The notes beneath the pieces are model-generated. The model worked only from the letters and a program-made list of their open reading frames with translations, was not told the DNA's origin and made no database searches. Positions 63,674 through 64,000 of a DNA stretch of 64,000 nucleotides are shown here, piece after piece (within the stretch, counting starts at the first letter, position 1; every line of letters begins with the position of its first letter). The position numbers and the translations under genes are program-made. The stretch is from positions 928,013-992,012 of the forward strand of contig NZ_DS499577.1 in NCBI RefSeq assembly GCF_000154465.1, read 5' to 3'. Source of the stretch: Alistipes putredinis DSM 17216. GTDB lineage: Bacteria > Bacteroidota > Bacteroidia > Bacteroidales > Rikenellaceae.

Positions 63674-64000
63674 CTATAATGATGCTACCAGCGTGTTGTA
63701 CACAGCCCGACTTGTCAGCAGGGCATTCCTCATGCAACCAATCGTCAGATAGCCGGGGATGTTGCCTCCGGTTTTGGAACGGTTCGCTTTCACATTACGC
63801 CCACGCCCCCGGACAATACATCCGTCAGACTTGTTTCTGACATATCCCAGACCTCCGACTTTGCGTTTACCGGTTGCGACTGCCCGCAAACAATCCATGG
63901 CAAACATATTCAGTTCGTCAAGGTCTTTCCGCACGTTACATACGGGAAGAATCTGTGTCGCCCAACTGAACTCGCCGTTGCCCTTGTACAAATAGCGGTT
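63674..64000 (-). CDS. Partial gene entering from the right edge
   Basis: The frame runs from the right edge (NRYLYKGNGEFSWATQILPV) to a stop at 63674, so 108 C-terminal residues are visible and the N-terminus is outside the window. It is basic and Gly/Arg-rich (KRKVGGLGYVRNKSDGCIVR). An internal TTG would be the only start inside the window and is unlikely. No family recognised. It is upstream of the structured array on the same strand as the cargo operon. Confidence 0.6.
   Translation of the reverse strand, partial: NRYLYKGNGEFSWATQILPVCNVRKDLDELNMFAMDCLRAVATGKRKVGGLGYVRNKSDGCIVRGRGRNVKANRSKTGGNIPGYLTIGCMRNALLTSRAVYNTLVASL

Overview
The window is a mosaic of accessory DNA from a Bacteroidales bacterium of the Bacteroides/Parabacteroides/Alistipes kind. 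The signs are Bacteroidetes-type promoters (TTG at about -33 and TAnnTTTG at -7), SusC-style TonB receptors with an N-terminal CarboxypepD_reg domain, a Bacteroidales histone H1-like protein, and Bacteroidales-type integrases. No rRNA or tRNA gene was seen. The base composition of the 26-34 kb block (GC-rich) is unlike the AT-rich blocks at 3.4-6.7 kb and 38-45.6 kb, so several mobile or recently acquired segments are stacked here.

Region 1 (1-18.95 kb, all minus strand) looks like a recombinase-associated immunity-gene island of the rAID-1 type known from gut Bacteroidales. An XerD-like tyrosine recombinase (7217-8335) is followed downstream by about a dozen small, mostly AT-rich genes: a double SUKH protein, membrane proteins, a leucine-rich-repeat-like protein, a lipoprotein and a TonB-plug-like secreted protein. 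The gaps of this array carry a recurring ~50-bp palindromic spacer whose layout resembles integron attC sites. Upstream in the same direction is a second block: MORN repeats, DUF4261, Imm17-like, DUF3137, LemA, DUF1266 and two ankyrin proteins. These are families typical of polymorphic-toxin immunity loci.

Region 2 (19-25.8 kb) is a prophage or integrative-element remnant: head-tail connector-like protein, large terminase, DUF5675, HU, histone H1-like protein, and an integrase beside a 25-bp inverted repeat. Region 3 (26-34 kb) is a seven-gene minus-strand operon: a DUF4876 lipoprotein, a TonB-dependent receptor, a DUF6850 barrel, three thiol-redox proteins and a cupin. Its probable promoter has a G9 run in its spacer. 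Region 4 (34.5-38.2 kb) holds decayed and intact toxin-antitoxin modules, a four-gene plus-strand operon and chimeric gene debris. Region 5 (38.8-45.6 kb) is a defence-like island: two metallophosphoesterases around a coiled-coil protein, an XRE regulator, a Schlafen/AlbA-type regulator, and a three-gene ABC-3C system whose ATPase is cut off.

Region 6 (45.8-64 kb) is the cargo of a conjugative or plasmid-like element: about 27 mostly minus-strand genes with short gaps, including an RNase H-fold protein, a catalytic-domain-only recombinase, an N6-methylase-like protein lacking the usual NPPY motif, and many acidic unknowns. At its right end (62.5-63.65 kb) is the most striking feature of the window. 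Seven tandem units at a ~170-bp period each consist of a conserved 5' box, a long multi-segment hairpin with unit-specific sequence, and a conserved 3' box. An eighth, isolated unit lies at 60.57 kb. I do not recognise this family.
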